A DNA stretch of 12,875 bases from JALOLG01 sp035557475 (GCA_035557475.1 DATMDV010000385.1:1-12875); one strand, 5' to 3'; positions 1 through 6,744 are shown, counted from the stretch's first letter. The notes: generated by a model not told the origin, from the letters alone. Numbers and translations are program-made.

Positions 1-1
1 C

Positions 2-772
2 GGACCGCAGGTCAACGGTCCCGATGAGGCGAAGGGTGCGCCGTGGCATCCCCACCGCGGCTTCGAGACCGTGAGCTACATCCTCGACGGCGAGATCGCC
101 CACCACGACACCAACGGTGGCGGAGGCGTGATCGCCGAGGGCGACACCCAATGGATGACCGCGGGCGCGGGCACCCTGCACGACGAGCTCCCGACCGAGC
201 GGGTGTACCGCGCCGGCGGGCCGACCCACGCCGTCCAGCTGTGGGTCAACCTCCCGCCGGCACTCAAGATGACGCCGCCTCGGTACCAGTCGATCACGCG
301 CGACGCACTCCGGCTGCTGACCTCCCACGACGGAGGCGCGCTGGTCCGTCTCATCGCCGGTGACATCGCCGGACACAGCGGTCCCGGCGCCACCCACACC
401 CCGATCACGTACGCCCACGCCACGCTGGCTCCCGGCGCGCAGGCCTCGGTCCCGTGGAACCCGGCATTCAGCGCGCTCGCCTACGTACTGACCGGCCGCG
501 GCACCGCTGGAACCGAGGGCCGGCCGATCGAAGGCGGGCAACTCGTCGTGTTCGGCCCCGGCGACCACGTCGTCGTGGCGGCCGGCGGCCGGGAGGCCGA
601 GCCGCTCGACGTGCTCCTGCTCGGCGGGCTCCCGATCGGCGCACCGATCGCGCATTACGGCCCGTTCGTGATGAACACACGCGAGGAGATCATCCAGGCC
701 ATCGAGGACTACCAGGCCGGCCGCCTCGGCATCATCCCCGCCGACCAACTCGCCCTCCGAAAGTTCGCCTGA
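2..772 (+). CDS. Pirin family protein (5' end outside window)
   Basis: This is a cupin-fold pirin whose reading frame is open to the left edge, so the N-terminus is missing; about 256 residues are visible. The N-terminal cupin signature HPHRGFETV is encoded at about 44-70, followed by an AHHD segment and the GAGTLHDE motif at about 167-190. The two histidines of HPH plus the His and Glu of LHDE correspond to the four metal ligands of known pirins, so metal binding looks intact. The C-terminus (GPFVMNTREEI) is the usual pirin ending. Pirins bind Fe(II); some have quercetin dioxygenase activity and others are regulatory, so the exact role here is not determined. A hairpin with a short T-run follows the stop. 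The family call is firm. Confidence 0.93.
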   Translation, partial: GPQVNGPDEAKGAPWHPHRGFETVSYILDGEIAHHDTNGGGGVIAEGDTQWMTAGAGTLHDELPTERVYRAGGPTHAVQLWVNLPPALKMTPPRYQSITRDALRLLTSHDGGALVRLIAGDIAGHSGPGATHTPITYAHATLAPGAQASVPWNPAFSALAYVLTGRGTAGTEGRPIEGGQLVVFGPGDHVVVAAGGREAEPLDVLLLGGLPIGAPIAHYGPFVMNTREEIIQAIEDYQAGRLGIIPADQLALRKFA

Positions 773-779
773 CGGAGCG

Positions 780-805
780 GCGCCGGGACTTCAGCGGCGC
801 GTTTT
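780..805 (+). terminator. Candidate intrinsic terminator after the pirin gene
   Basis: The arm GCGCCG (780-785) is complementary to CGGCGC (795-800), with a 9-base loop, and is followed directly by GTTTT. It starts 8 bases after the pirin stop codon. The stem is short (6 bp, all G/C) and the T-run is only four bases, so termination strength is uncertain. Confidence 0.5.
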
Positions 806-888
806 CGCTCGGTTCGTGGGCTGCAGTCTCGAGCGCAGCAACGACGCCTCACCGAGCGCTGCACGATGTGCGGATCTGGCGTCCTGTC

Positions 889-1707
889 TCAGCGGGGTGG
901 GCCGGCGGAAGCCATGCCGGCGGCATCATCGAGCCAGTCGTCGCCAGGCGCCGGGCCCTCGATGAGCCACGTCGCACCCGCCTGCTCGTATGCGGTGCGC
1001 GTGTCCTCGTCATCGGCCACGATCCACACGGCCACGTCGAAGCCGTCGAGCGTCCTCGTGCTGGCGATGTCGGCGACGACTGCCGCCACCTCGTCGGGAC
1101 TGGCCGGGCGCAACTCCGTCTTCGTGGCATAGATCGGCACGATGCCGTCCCACCGAGCGGCTCGTCGCACACCTGCCCGAGCGGGTAGCGAGCAGGCAGA
1201 CCAGATCGGTACGCGCGGCCGCTGGACAGGGCGCGGCGCGAACTGCACACCATCGAGTTCGAAGGCAGGGCCGCGGTGCGTGACGGGCTCGCCCTGCCAA
1301 AGTGCGTCGAGCACAGTGAGCCCTTCATCGACGAGCGCAGCGTGGTGTTTCGGGTCGGCCGACTCGCCGAACGACGTGTACTCGACCTCGGGCGGCACGC
1401 CGAGGCCGACGCCCAGCACGGCCCGTCCCTTCGACAGGTGGTCGACGGTAGTGACCTGGCGGGCCAGCACCCACGGGCGACGGCGGGCGAGCGGCGTCAC
1501 CATCGTGCCAAGCCGGATCCGCGACGTCGCGATGGATGCAGCAGCGAGCACGGTCCATGGCTCGCTCACCGGGACGGCGTGCTCGCGGTCGACGAGGATG
1601 TGGTCCCACAGGAACCAGCCGTCCCAGCCGCTCGCCTCGGCAGCCCGGGCGATGTCGAGCAGGCGGTCGGGCTCGGCGAAGTTGGGGATCGACAGTCCGA
1701 AACGCAT
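889..1707 (-). CDS. LLM class (luciferase-like) flavin/F420-dependent oxidoreductase
   Basis: This 272-residue protein has the TIM-barrel pattern of the bacterial luciferase-like monooxygenase family. It begins MRFGLSIPNF, followed by an EASGWDGWFLWDH segment and, near residue 90-110, the segment that includes TTVDHLSKGRAVLGVGLG, all typical of LLM enzymes using FMN or F420. The substrate cannot be read from the sequence. The ATG at 1705-1707 was chosen because residue 1 begins the first beta strand of the family; extending the frame further upstream runs through the tRNA-Ala gene and adds only tRNA-derived sequence. The start is preceded by a small inverted repeat (1710-1729) and by CAGGCT seven bases upstream, a weak match to the -10 hexamers seen at other starts here. 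The gene converges on the pirin gene and lies downstream of tRNA-Ala on the same strand. Confidence 0.88.
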   Translation of the reverse strand: MRFGLSIPNFAEPDRLLDIARAAEASGWDGWFLWDHILVDREHAVPVSEPWTVLAAASIATSRIRLGTMVTPLARRRPWVLARQVTTVDHLSKGRAVLGVGLGVPPEVEYTSFGESADPKHHAALVDEGLTVLDALWQGEPVTHRGPAFELDGVQFAPRPVQRPRVPIWSACSLPARAGVRRAARWDGIVPIYATKTELRPASPDEVAAVVADIASTRTLDGFDVAVWIVADDEDTRTAYEQAGATWLIEGPAPGDDWLDDAAGMASAGPPR

Positions 1708-1709
1708 GG

Positions 1710-1729
1710 CCCTCAGCCTGACATGAGGG
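1710..1729 (-). repeat. Small inverted repeat just before the LLM start codon
   Basis: CCCTCA (1710-1715) and TGAGGG (1724-1729) are perfect complements separated by 8 bases. The hairpin would occupy the bases directly before the ATG at 1707. It could be an operator half-pair or an RNA hairpin; it may also be chance. Confidence 0.3.
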
Positions 1730-1764
1730 TGCGCGCATCCTCTGTCGTGGAGGTGAGGGTGTCG

Positions 1765-1837
1765 TGGAGCTGAGGGGAATCGAACCCCTGACCTCTTCCA
1801 TGCCATGGAAGCGCTCTGCCAACTGAGCTACAGCCCC
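1765..1837 (-). tRNA. tRNA-Ala (anticodon GGC)
   Basis: The 73-base cloverleaf reads on the minus strand. The acceptor arm is GGGGCTG/CAGCTCC and contains the G3:U70 wobble pair, the main alanine identity element. The D arm is GCTC/GAGC. The anticodon stem CTTCC/GGAAG has loop ATGGCAT, giving anticodon GGC. The T arm AGGGG-TTCGATT-CCCCT contains the invariant TTCGA. The discriminator base is A and CCA is not encoded, because CGA follows. It is transcribed in the same direction as rsfS and the LLM gene and has its own likely promoter 17 bases upstream. No clear terminator follows it, so read-through towards the LLM gene is possible. Confidence 0.98.
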
Positions 1838-1853
1838 GAAAGGGGGACAACGA

Positions 1854-1883
1854 ACGTTATCGACCACGTCCGTGTCCGGACAA
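1854..1883 (-). promoter_or_regulatory. Likely promoter of tRNA-Ala
   Basis: On the minus strand TTGTCC (1878-1883) and TAACGT (1854-1859) are separated by 18 bases. A start about 7 bases after the -10 would leave roughly 9 bases before the tRNA 5' end. The same -10 hexamer, TAACGT, occurs in front of the thiolase gene. Confidence 0.55.
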
Positions 1884-1887
1884 CGGA

Positions 1888-2247
1888 TCAGGCGCGCCAG
1901 TCTACGTTCGGGACGTCCTTGTACAGGCGCTCGATCTCGTAGAACTGGCGCACCTCGGCCAGGAACACGTGCACGACGACGTCTCCGTAGTCGATCAGGA
2001 CCCATTGGTGCTCGTTTCCACCTTCCACCCAGCGCGGTGATCTGCCCGTCGCCTCCCGCGACTGCTTCTCGATCTCGTCGACGAGCGAGCGCACGAGGCG
2101 CCGGTTCGACGCGCTCACGAGCACGAAGTACTCGGTGATCGCCAACACGTCGCCGACCTCGAGCACGAGAACCTCGACGCCGTGCTCGTCGTCCGCGATG
2201 CGCGCGACCGTCCGGGCGAGTTCGAGCGCCTCGGGGTCGGCCGTCAC
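1888..2247 (-). CDS. rsfS: Ribosome silencing factor RsfS (Iojap/YbeB family)
   Basis: This 119-residue protein has the usual length and landmarks of RsfS: an N-terminal helix, the ITEYFVLVSASNRR segment (about residues 37-50), the pair EGGNEHQWVLIDYGDVVVHVF (interrupted only by the normal family spacing) and the ending RQFYEIERLYKD. RsfS binds ribosomal protein L14 (uL14) on the 50S subunit and blocks 30S joining, lowering translation when nutrients are scarce. The start is a GTG (2245-2247) that overlaps the stop of the LCP-like gene by four bases (GTGA), which indicates translational coupling in the nadD operon. tRNA-Ala follows after about 50 bases. The nadD-to-rsfS linkage is common in actinobacteria. 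The call is firm. Confidence 0.96.
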   Translation of the reverse strand: MTADPEALELARTVARIADDEHGVEVLVLEVGDVLAITEYFVLVSASNRRLVRSLVDEIEKQSREATGRSPRWVEGGNEHQWVLIDYGDVVVHVFLAEVRQFYEIERLYKDVPNVDWRA

Positions 2248-3548
2248 CCAGATCCTTCTTCGGCGACGGTGCCGCCGGTCGTGTCAGCCGTGCCGGTCGT
2301 GTCGGTCATGTCGGTCGGAAGCGAGAGGTCGGTCGCCGGTTCAGCGCCGTACTTGTCGAGATAGCTCCGGCCGAGCACGATCACGACGTCGACACCGGCG
2401 ATCCGTTCGGTCGCCGGATGGACCTCCATCTCGCCGAAGACGAGCGGATAGTTGTCCTCGACGACGTCGATACGTGACCGATCGGCGACGAAGGCTTGTG
2501 TGATGTCAGGCACCTCCCCTGATCGTGTCACGACCGACACCACATTCGCTTGCACGAACAGCAGCCGGGTGATCGCGTCGTACGCGACGTCGGCGCTGTT
2601 GGCGTCGATCGTCTGCAGGTCCTCGGCGGCGAACGACGTCTCGATCCGGAACGTCAGCGACGGATTCGGTGCTGCGACGCGCGCCGGCGCGATCTGCCCG
2701 AACACGAGCAACAGCTCGGCCCGGTCGGGCACCACGACGTCGACCGCGCGCGGGTTCGCATCCGCTGCGGGCGGTTCGAACAGCACGCCGCGGGCGGCGA
2801 CCGGACCGGCGTACAGCCGGTTGAGGAACGCGTCGAGATCCGCCGGCGTCGGAACGGGCACGTCGGGTCCGACCGGCAACGCCGACCCGATGCCAGCGCC
2901 GACGCGCTCGGCGATGGCGGTCCACACGCCGAGACGATTCGGTTCGAGCGCGGAGTCCGGCGATCCGGTGACGCGCGCGGTGAGCACGCTCGCCGCGGCG
3001 TCCGGGCTCAGCGTCACCGGGCCTGCCTCGAAGAGCGGCTGTTCCGATCCGTCATCGACGACGTTCGCCGGCAGATCGACGGTGAGCTCACCGAGCGGCG
3101 TGATGATGTCGGCGAGGCGCGCCGCATCGACCACCTCGATGACATCGAGCGAGATCCCGGCGAGTGCCTCGGCGTCGAGTGCGAACGACTCCGGCCCACG
3201 AACCGTGTAGGTCTCGGACAGGGGGAAGCGATCGTCGCCGAGCCCGAGCGAGCTGTCGCCGGTGGCCGGCAGGACCACGATGCTGCCGCCGACGCCGTTC
3301 GGGGCGAGGACCAGCACGGCGACCGACGTGAGCACACCTTCGTCGTCGACGACACCGATGAGCGCGGTCGGCGTGACCGGGAGGCCGAGCTCGGGCAACG
3401 TGTCGGCCGCCGCATGACGTCCGGCGCGTGAGTCGCGGAGGGTCGCCGCACCAACCGCGGTCAACCCGAGGGCGACCACGCCCGCCACGACCGTGGCGAC
3501 GAGGGCGACGATCGTGTTGCGACGCCTCCGCTTCGCCGATGCCGTCAC
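2244..3548 (-). CDS. Membrane-anchored LCP/LytR-like protein of the nadD-rsfS operon
   Basis: The 434-residue product begins with a basic stretch (KRRRR, residues 6-10), then one hydrophobic segment at about 12-34, so it is probably anchored with its bulk outside the membrane. Residues of about 55-200 resemble a degenerate LytR-CpsA-Psr (LCP) domain: a LIGVVDDEG strand, a SIVVLPATGDSS segment where LCP enzymes have a Ser-Ile-Pro-Arg-Asp type motif, and a GISLDVIEVVDAARL segment with the LCP-like layout. The Arg-Asp pair of the catalytic motif appears to be lost. The C-terminal third, ending GVDVVIVLGRSYLDKYG, resembles a LytR C-terminal domain. LCP enzymes attach glycopolymers to peptidoglycan; because of the missing motif the activity here is doubtful. 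The GTG start (3546-3548) was chosen because it overlaps the nadD stop as GTGA. The stop in turn overlaps the rsfS start. Confidence 0.75.
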   Translation of the reverse strand: MTASAKRRRRNTIVALVATVVAGVVALGLTAVGAATLRDSRAGRHAAADTLPELGLPVTPTALIGVVDDEGVLTSVAVLVLAPNGVGGSIVVLPATGDSSLGLGDDRFPLSETYTVRGPESFALDAEALAGISLDVIEVVDAARLADIITPLGELTVDLPANVVDDGSEQPLFEAGPVTLSPDAAASVLTARVTGSPDSALEPNRLGVWTAIAERVGAGIGSALPVGPDVPVPTPADLDAFLNRLYAGPVAARGVLFEPPAADANPRAVDVVVPDRAELLLVFGQIAPARVAAPNPSLTFRIETSFAAEDLQTIDANSADVAYDAITRLLFVQANVVSVVTRSGEVPDITQAFVADRSRIDVVEDNYPLVFGEMEVHPATERIAGVDVVIVLGRSYLDKYGAEPATDLSLPTDMTDTTGTADTTGGTVAEEGSG

Positions 3549-4150
3549 TCGTTCCCCCGGTACAGATCGCGCGCCGCGATCACCTCGAGCACCGGCTCGG
3601 TCACCAGGTAGTCGAGGGGGCGGCCGTCGCTGAACCGGGCGCGCAGGTCGGTGCTCGAGACCTCGAGTCGGGGCACCTCGACCCGGATCCAATCGACCAC
3701 GTCAGGCAATTCGACCGGCGTGCCCGGCCGGTCGACGACCACGAGTGACGACCGTTCGACGACCTCCTGGTAGCGCTCCCAGCTCGTGAGCCCCGCCGCC
3801 GCGTCGTCGCCGACGATCGTGAACAAGGTCGCGTCGGGGAACTCCTTCTGCATCCGCTCCAATGTGTCAGCGGTGTAGCTCGGCCCGCCGAGATCGATCT
3901 CGATCCGCCCCGGCACCAGCCCGGCGACCTCGGCGACCGCCGCCTCGACCATCGCCAGGCGGTCCTCGGCCGGCGTGATGCGCCGGGACGCCTCCTTCTG
4001 CCACGGGACGTTGGCGACCATCAGGATCACGAGATCGAGCGACAGTGCATGACGGACGTTCACCGCAGTGACGAGGTGCCCCACGTGGGGCGGGTCGAAC
4101 GTGCCGCCGAACAGGCCGATACGCTGGTGTTTCTCGTCCCGGGACGGCAC
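3545..4150 (-). CDS. nadD: Nicotinate-nucleotide adenylyltransferase NadD
   Basis: NadD transfers AMP from ATP to nicotinate mononucleotide, giving deamido-NAD in NAD synthesis. The N-terminus carries GLFGGTFDPPHVGH, with the HxGH nucleotidyltransferase motif. The C-terminal part has VSSTDLRARF, the SSTxxR motif of the family, followed by a DYL segment. From the GTG at 4148-4150 the product is 201 residues, the normal family length. An in-frame ATG at 4172-4174 would add eight residues. I prefer the GTG because TACACT sits eight bases before it, matching the -10-to-start spacing seen at three other genes here, and because neither start has a Shine-Dalgarno sequence. It heads the operon nadD / LCP-like / rsfS, with a GTGA overlap to the next gene, and diverges from the sigma factor gene. 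Confidence 0.95.
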   Translation of the reverse strand: MPSRDEKHQRIGLFGGTFDPPHVGHLVTAVNVRHALSLDLVILMVANVPWQKEASRRITPAEDRLAMVEAAVAEVAGLVPGRIEIDLGGPSYTADTLERMQKEFPDATLFTIVGDDAAAGLTSWERYQEVVERSSLVVVDRPGTPVELPDVVDWIRVEVPRLEVSSTDLRARFSDGRPLDYLVTEPVLEVIAARDLYRGNE

Positions 4151-4158
4151 GGAGCGCC

Positions 4159-4164
4159 AGTGTA
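4159..4164 (-). promoter_or_regulatory. Candidate -10 hexamer for a leaderless nadD mRNA
   Basis: On the minus strand TACACT is followed by eight bases and then the GTG start codon of nadD. No good -35 hexamer is visible 16-18 bases upstream. The case rests on the same spacing at other genes in the window. Confidence 0.45.
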
Positions 4165-4218
4165 CGCGTCCCATGGGTGGTTCCGGTCGGCGCTCCCCGG
4201 GACCGCCTTGACATGCCT

Positions 4219-4227
4219 TGGTACAAT
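4219..4227 (+). promoter_or_regulatory. Candidate extended -10 promoter towards the sigma factor gene
   Basis: TGGTACAAT fits the extended -10 form TGnTATAAT with one mismatch. No -35 hexamer lies at the right distance; the TTGACA at 4208-4213 is only 8 bases away. Transcription from here would give the sigma mRNA a leader of about 220 bases. Confidence 0.4.
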
Positions 4228-4237
4228 GGAAGACCGG

Positions 4238-4295
4238 TCGATCACCCCCCGATCGGCATTCTTGGACGGATTCATCGATCAGGCCCCCGATCCGG
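4238..4295. repeat. Imperfect direct repeat in the nadD/sigma intergenic region
   Basis: Copy 1 (4238-4256) runs TCGATCA, then a C-run, then GATCGG. Copy 2 (4275-4295) runs TCGATCAGG, then a C-run, then GATCCGG. The copies are offset by 37 bases. Copy 1 can also fold: 4237-4243 pairs with 4251-4257 through seven pairs, including one G-U, around a C-rich loop. Paired operator sites or part of a structured leader are both possible. Confidence 0.45.
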
Positions 4296-4317
4296 AATAC
4301 CAGCGGCCCCGAACGAC

Positions 4318-4345
4318 GTTGTACCAGGCGTTGAATCAGGTCCAA
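4318..4345 (-). promoter_or_regulatory. Candidate upstream promoter for nadD
   Basis: On the minus strand TTGGAC (4340-4345) and TACAAC (4318-4323) are separated by 16 bases, and TGG precedes TACAAC, giving an extended -10. This would produce a nadD leader of about 160 bases. The TGGTACAA it contains is the exact inverse of the one at 4219-4226. Confidence 0.4.
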
Positions 4346-4386
4346 CGAATCAACGATCCCCCTCCAACTCCTCAACTCCCCAGCTC

Positions 4387-4416
4387 GCGATGCCGATGGT
4401 TTCACCTGGGCATCGC
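4387..4416 (+). other. Nested hairpin in the sigma factor leader
   Basis: GCGATGCC (4387-4394) is perfectly complementary to GGCATCGC (4409-4416). Inside it GGT (4398-4400) can pair with ACC (4404-4406). The outer stem ends 39 bases before the sigma start codon. There is no T-run, so it is not a standard terminator. It could be an operator or an RNA element controlling the sigma gene. Confidence 0.45.
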
Positions 4417-4455
4417 CTGGAAATCATTAACTCACGAAATGGTTGTACGAAACGC

Positions 4456-5283
4456 ATGAATGACTCCATCGGTCTGTACCTCAACGACATCGGCAAGGTG
4501 CCCCTGCTCACCGCCGAGGACGAGCGCGAGCTCTCGCGCGTCATCGAGACCGGTCGCGAAGCGGCCGAGAAGCTCGAGTCCGGCAAGCGGTCCGCCGATC
4601 TGAAGGCAGCCGTCGCGGCCGCCGCCGAGGCGAAGGACCGCTTCATCCGCGCCAACCTCCGTCTCGTCGTGAGCATCGCCCGCCGGTACCCGCTCCCGCA
4701 GGGGATGGACCTCCTCGACCTCATCCAGGAGGGCAACCTCGGCCTCGAGCACGCCGTCGACAAGTTCGACTGGCGGCGTGGCTTCAAGTTCTCGACCTAC
4801 GCCACGTTCTGGATCCGCCAGGCCATCGGCCGGGCACTCGACCAGAAGGCGAGCCTGATCCGCATCCCCGGCGACCGCTCGGCCAGCCTCCGTGCTGCGC
4901 TGCGCCAGGCGTCGGGTGACGGTGAGACGCTCGATCAGGCCAATGCCGAACTGCACCGCCTGACCACCCCGGTCTCGCTCGACAAGACGGTCGGCGACGA
5001 TGGCGACGCCACGCTCGGCGACCTGATGGACAACGGTGAGGGCACTCCCGAGGATCGCGTCATGACCATGGTCGACAGCGATCTCCTCGACGAGCTGCTC
5101 GGCACGCTCGACGGTCGCGCCCGGTTCGCGGTCGAAGCCCGCTTCGGGTTGCTCGATGGCGAGCGCAAGAGCTTCCGTGAGGTCGGCGAGAGCCTCGGCG
5201 TCACCGCCGAAGCCGCCCGTCGCCTCGTGAGCCGTGCCGTCGCCGGCCTGCGCGACGACGCAGAGCGCATCCTCTCCGTCTGA
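4456..5283 (+). CDS. Sigma-70 family RNA polymerase sigma factor, SigA-like but divergent
   Basis: This 275-residue protein has sigma region 1.2 (IGLYLNDIGKVPLLTAEDE, about residues 5-23), region 2 (RANLRLVVSIARRY at about 65-78; DLLDLIQEGNLGL at about 85-97; FKFSTYATFWIRQAI at about 110-124) and region 4 with a helix-turn-helix at about 238-264. Region 1.1 is absent, as in group 2 sigmas. Two things are odd. Region 3 is about 15-20 residues shorter than in SigA between the IRIP and PVSLD landmarks. In region 4.2 the usual RERIRQIE recognition helix reads AEAARRLV. The primary-sigma residue pair QAIT of region 2.4 is QAIG here. It is therefore probably an alternative group 2/3 sigma with a modified -35 preference. 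The ATG fits the start of region 1.2; no Shine-Dalgarno is visible. The gene ends in a strong terminator. Confidence 0.88.
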   Translation: MNDSIGLYLNDIGKVPLLTAEDERELSRVIETGREAAEKLESGKRSADLKAAVAAAAEAKDRFIRANLRLVVSIARRYPLPQGMDLLDLIQEGNLGLEHAVDKFDWRRGFKFSTYATFWIRQAIGRALDQKASLIRIPGDRSASLRAALRQASGDGETLDQANAELHRLTTPVSLDKTVGDDGDATLGDLMDNGEGTPEDRVMTMVDSDLLDELLGTLDGRARFAVEARFGLLDGERKSFREVGESLGVTAEAARRLVSRAVAGLRDDAERILSV

Positions 5284-5313
5284 CGCGTCGAACCATCCCC
5301 ATACCTCGTTGAC

Positions 5314-5345
5314 CACCGAGCAGCCGGGAAACCGGCTGCTCGGTG
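5314..5345 (+). terminator. Strong hairpin terminator after the sigma factor gene
   Basis: A 14-bp perfect stem (5314-5327 with 5332-5345) is closed by a GAAA tetraloop and followed by GTCGTTTC-like, only modestly T-rich sequence. It begins 31 bases after the sigma stop codon. It also lies directly over the position expected for the -35 element of the next gene. Confidence 0.8.
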
Positions 5346-5361
5346 TCGTTTCGGGCGCCAG

Positions 5362-5367
5362 TAGGCT
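5362..5367 (+). promoter_or_regulatory. Candidate -10 hexamer for a leaderless DAHP synthase mRNA
   Basis: TAGGCT is followed by seven bases and the GTG start codon. A -35 at the normal distance would fall within the terminator hairpin and shows no TTGACA-like sequence. Confidence 0.45.
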
Positions 5368-5374
5368 CGCCGAC

Positions 5375-6730
5375 GTGGCAACGGCGTGGACACCGACCTC
5401 GTGGCACAACCACCCCGCCGGGCAGCAACCCGCGTGGCCCGACGACGGCGACCTCGAGCGGGCGCTCAAGCAGATCGAAGGTTTTCCGCCGCTGGTGTTC
5501 GCCGGAGAGGCGCGTTCGCTGCAAGCCGGGTTGGCGCAGGTCGCGGCCGGCAACGCGTTCTTGCTCCAGGCGGGCGACTGCGCCGAAAGCTTCGAGGACT
5601 TCTCCGCCAACAGCATCCGCGAGAAGCTGCGCGTGATCCTGCAGATGGCGGTCGTGCTCATGTACTCGATGGGTGTCCCGGTCGTGAAGGTCGGCCGGAT
5701 CGCCGGTCAGTTCGCGAAACCGAGGTCGTCGCCCACCGAGATGATCGGCGACGACGAGATCCCAGCGTTCCGGGGCCACATCGTGAACGACCCGGCGCCC
5801 ACCGCGGCGGCGAGGATCCCCACCGCCGATCGGCTCGTGCAGGCCTACCACCAGTCGGCGTCGACGTTGAACCTGCTCCGCGCGTTCACCAAGGGCGGGT
5901 TCGCCTCCCTCGATCGCGTCCACGCGTGGACCCAGGAGTTCGTGTCGTCGAGCCCCGAAGGCCGGCGCTACGAGCAGGTCGCCACCGACATCGAGCGGGC
6001 GCTGCAGTTCATGAGCGCCTGCGGGATGGACGTCGAGTCGAATGCCGGTCTGCGCGAGGTCGACATCTACACGAGCCACGAGGCGCTGCTGCTCGGATAT
6101 GAGACCGCCCTCACCCGGCAGGACTCGACGACCGGTGGTTGGTACGACTGCTCCGCCCACATGCTGTGGATCGGTGAGCGCACGCGCGAGCTCGACGGCG
6201 CGCACGTCGAGTTCCTCCGCGGTGTCGGCAATCCGATCGGTTGCAAGGTCGGCCCCAGCACCACCGCCACCGACGTCCTCCAGCTCTGCGACGTCCTCAA
6301 CCCGGCGCGCATCCCAGGGCGCCTGACGCTGATCTCGCGGATGGGTGCCGAACATGTCGAGGCCAGGCTGCGCCCGCTGTTGCGCACCGTCGCCGACGCC
6401 GGGCACCCCGTCGTCTGGACCTGCGACCCGATGCACGGCAACACCTACACCGCGCCGAACGGCCGCAAGACGCGCCACTTCGATTCGATCATGCGCGAGA
6501 TCGAGGGCTTCGTGAGTGCCCACCGGGCCGAGAACACATGGCCCGGCGGCATCCACGTCGAGCTCACCGGCGAGAACGTCACCGAGTGCCTCGGCGGCGC
6601 CGACGCGGTGTCCGACAGCGATCTCGACCATCGCTACGAGACGGTGTGCGACCCGCGTCTCAACGGGCGTCAGGCACTCGAGCTCGCGTTCCGCACCGCC
6701 GAACTGATCCGGGCGAACCAGCCGATCTGA
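5375..6730 (+). CDS. aroG: Class II 3-deoxy-7-phosphoheptulonate (DAHP) synthase
   Basis: This enzyme condenses phosphoenolpyruvate and erythrose 4-phosphate to DAHP, the first step of the shikimate pathway. The 451-residue product resembles the plant-like class II enzyme of Mycobacterium tuberculosis (about 460 residues). The metal ligands of the family can be seen: Cys69 in LLQAGDCAESF, the His of DPMHGNT, the Glu of HVELTGENVTECLGG and the Asp of CDPRLNG. The N-terminus WTPTSWHNHPAGQQPAWPD matches the start of the family, so the GTG at 5375 was chosen although no Shine-Dalgarno sequence is present; TAGGCT seven bases upstream suggests a leaderless mRNA. A serine hydrolase gene follows after 14 bases. 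Feedback control by aromatic amino acids is usual in this family but cannot be read from the sequence. Confidence 0.96.
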   Translation: MATAWTPTSWHNHPAGQQPAWPDDGDLERALKQIEGFPPLVFAGEARSLQAGLAQVAAGNAFLLQAGDCAESFEDFSANSIREKLRVILQMAVVLMYSMGVPVVKVGRIAGQFAKPRSSPTEMIGDDEIPAFRGHIVNDPAPTAAARIPTADRLVQAYHQSASTLNLLRAFTKGGFASLDRVHAWTQEFVSSSPEGRRYEQVATDIERALQFMSACGMDVESNAGLREVDIYTSHEALLLGYETALTRQDSTTGGWYDCSAHMLWIGERTRELDGAHVEFLRGVGNPIGCKVGPSTTATDVLQLCDVLNPARIPGRLTLISRMGAEHVEARLRPLLRTVADAGHPVVWTCDPMHGNTYTAPNGRKTRHFDSIMREIEGFVSAHRAENTWPGGIHVELTGENVTECLGGADAVSDSDLDHRYETVCDPRLNGRQALELAFRTAELIRANQPI

Positions 6731-6744
6731 TCGCGGACCGACCC

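Noticed and set aside
1708..1806. N-terminal extension of the LLM gene through the tRNA-Ala gene
   Set aside because: The extra 33 residues are translated tRNA and spacer sequence; the family N-terminus begins at the ATG at 1707.
4208..4227. TTGACA and TACAAT as one promoter
   Set aside because: The hexamers are only 8 bases apart instead of about 17, so they cannot act together as -35 and -10.
4177..4455. Upstream extension of the sigma factor by about 93 residues
   Set aside because: The added stretch has no sigma-like sequence and covers the repeat-rich divergent promoter region; region 1.2 begins right after the ATG at 4456.
5201..6631. Long open frame on the minus strand opposite the DAHP synthase
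   Set aside because: It is antisense to a firmly identified gene and shows no domain.
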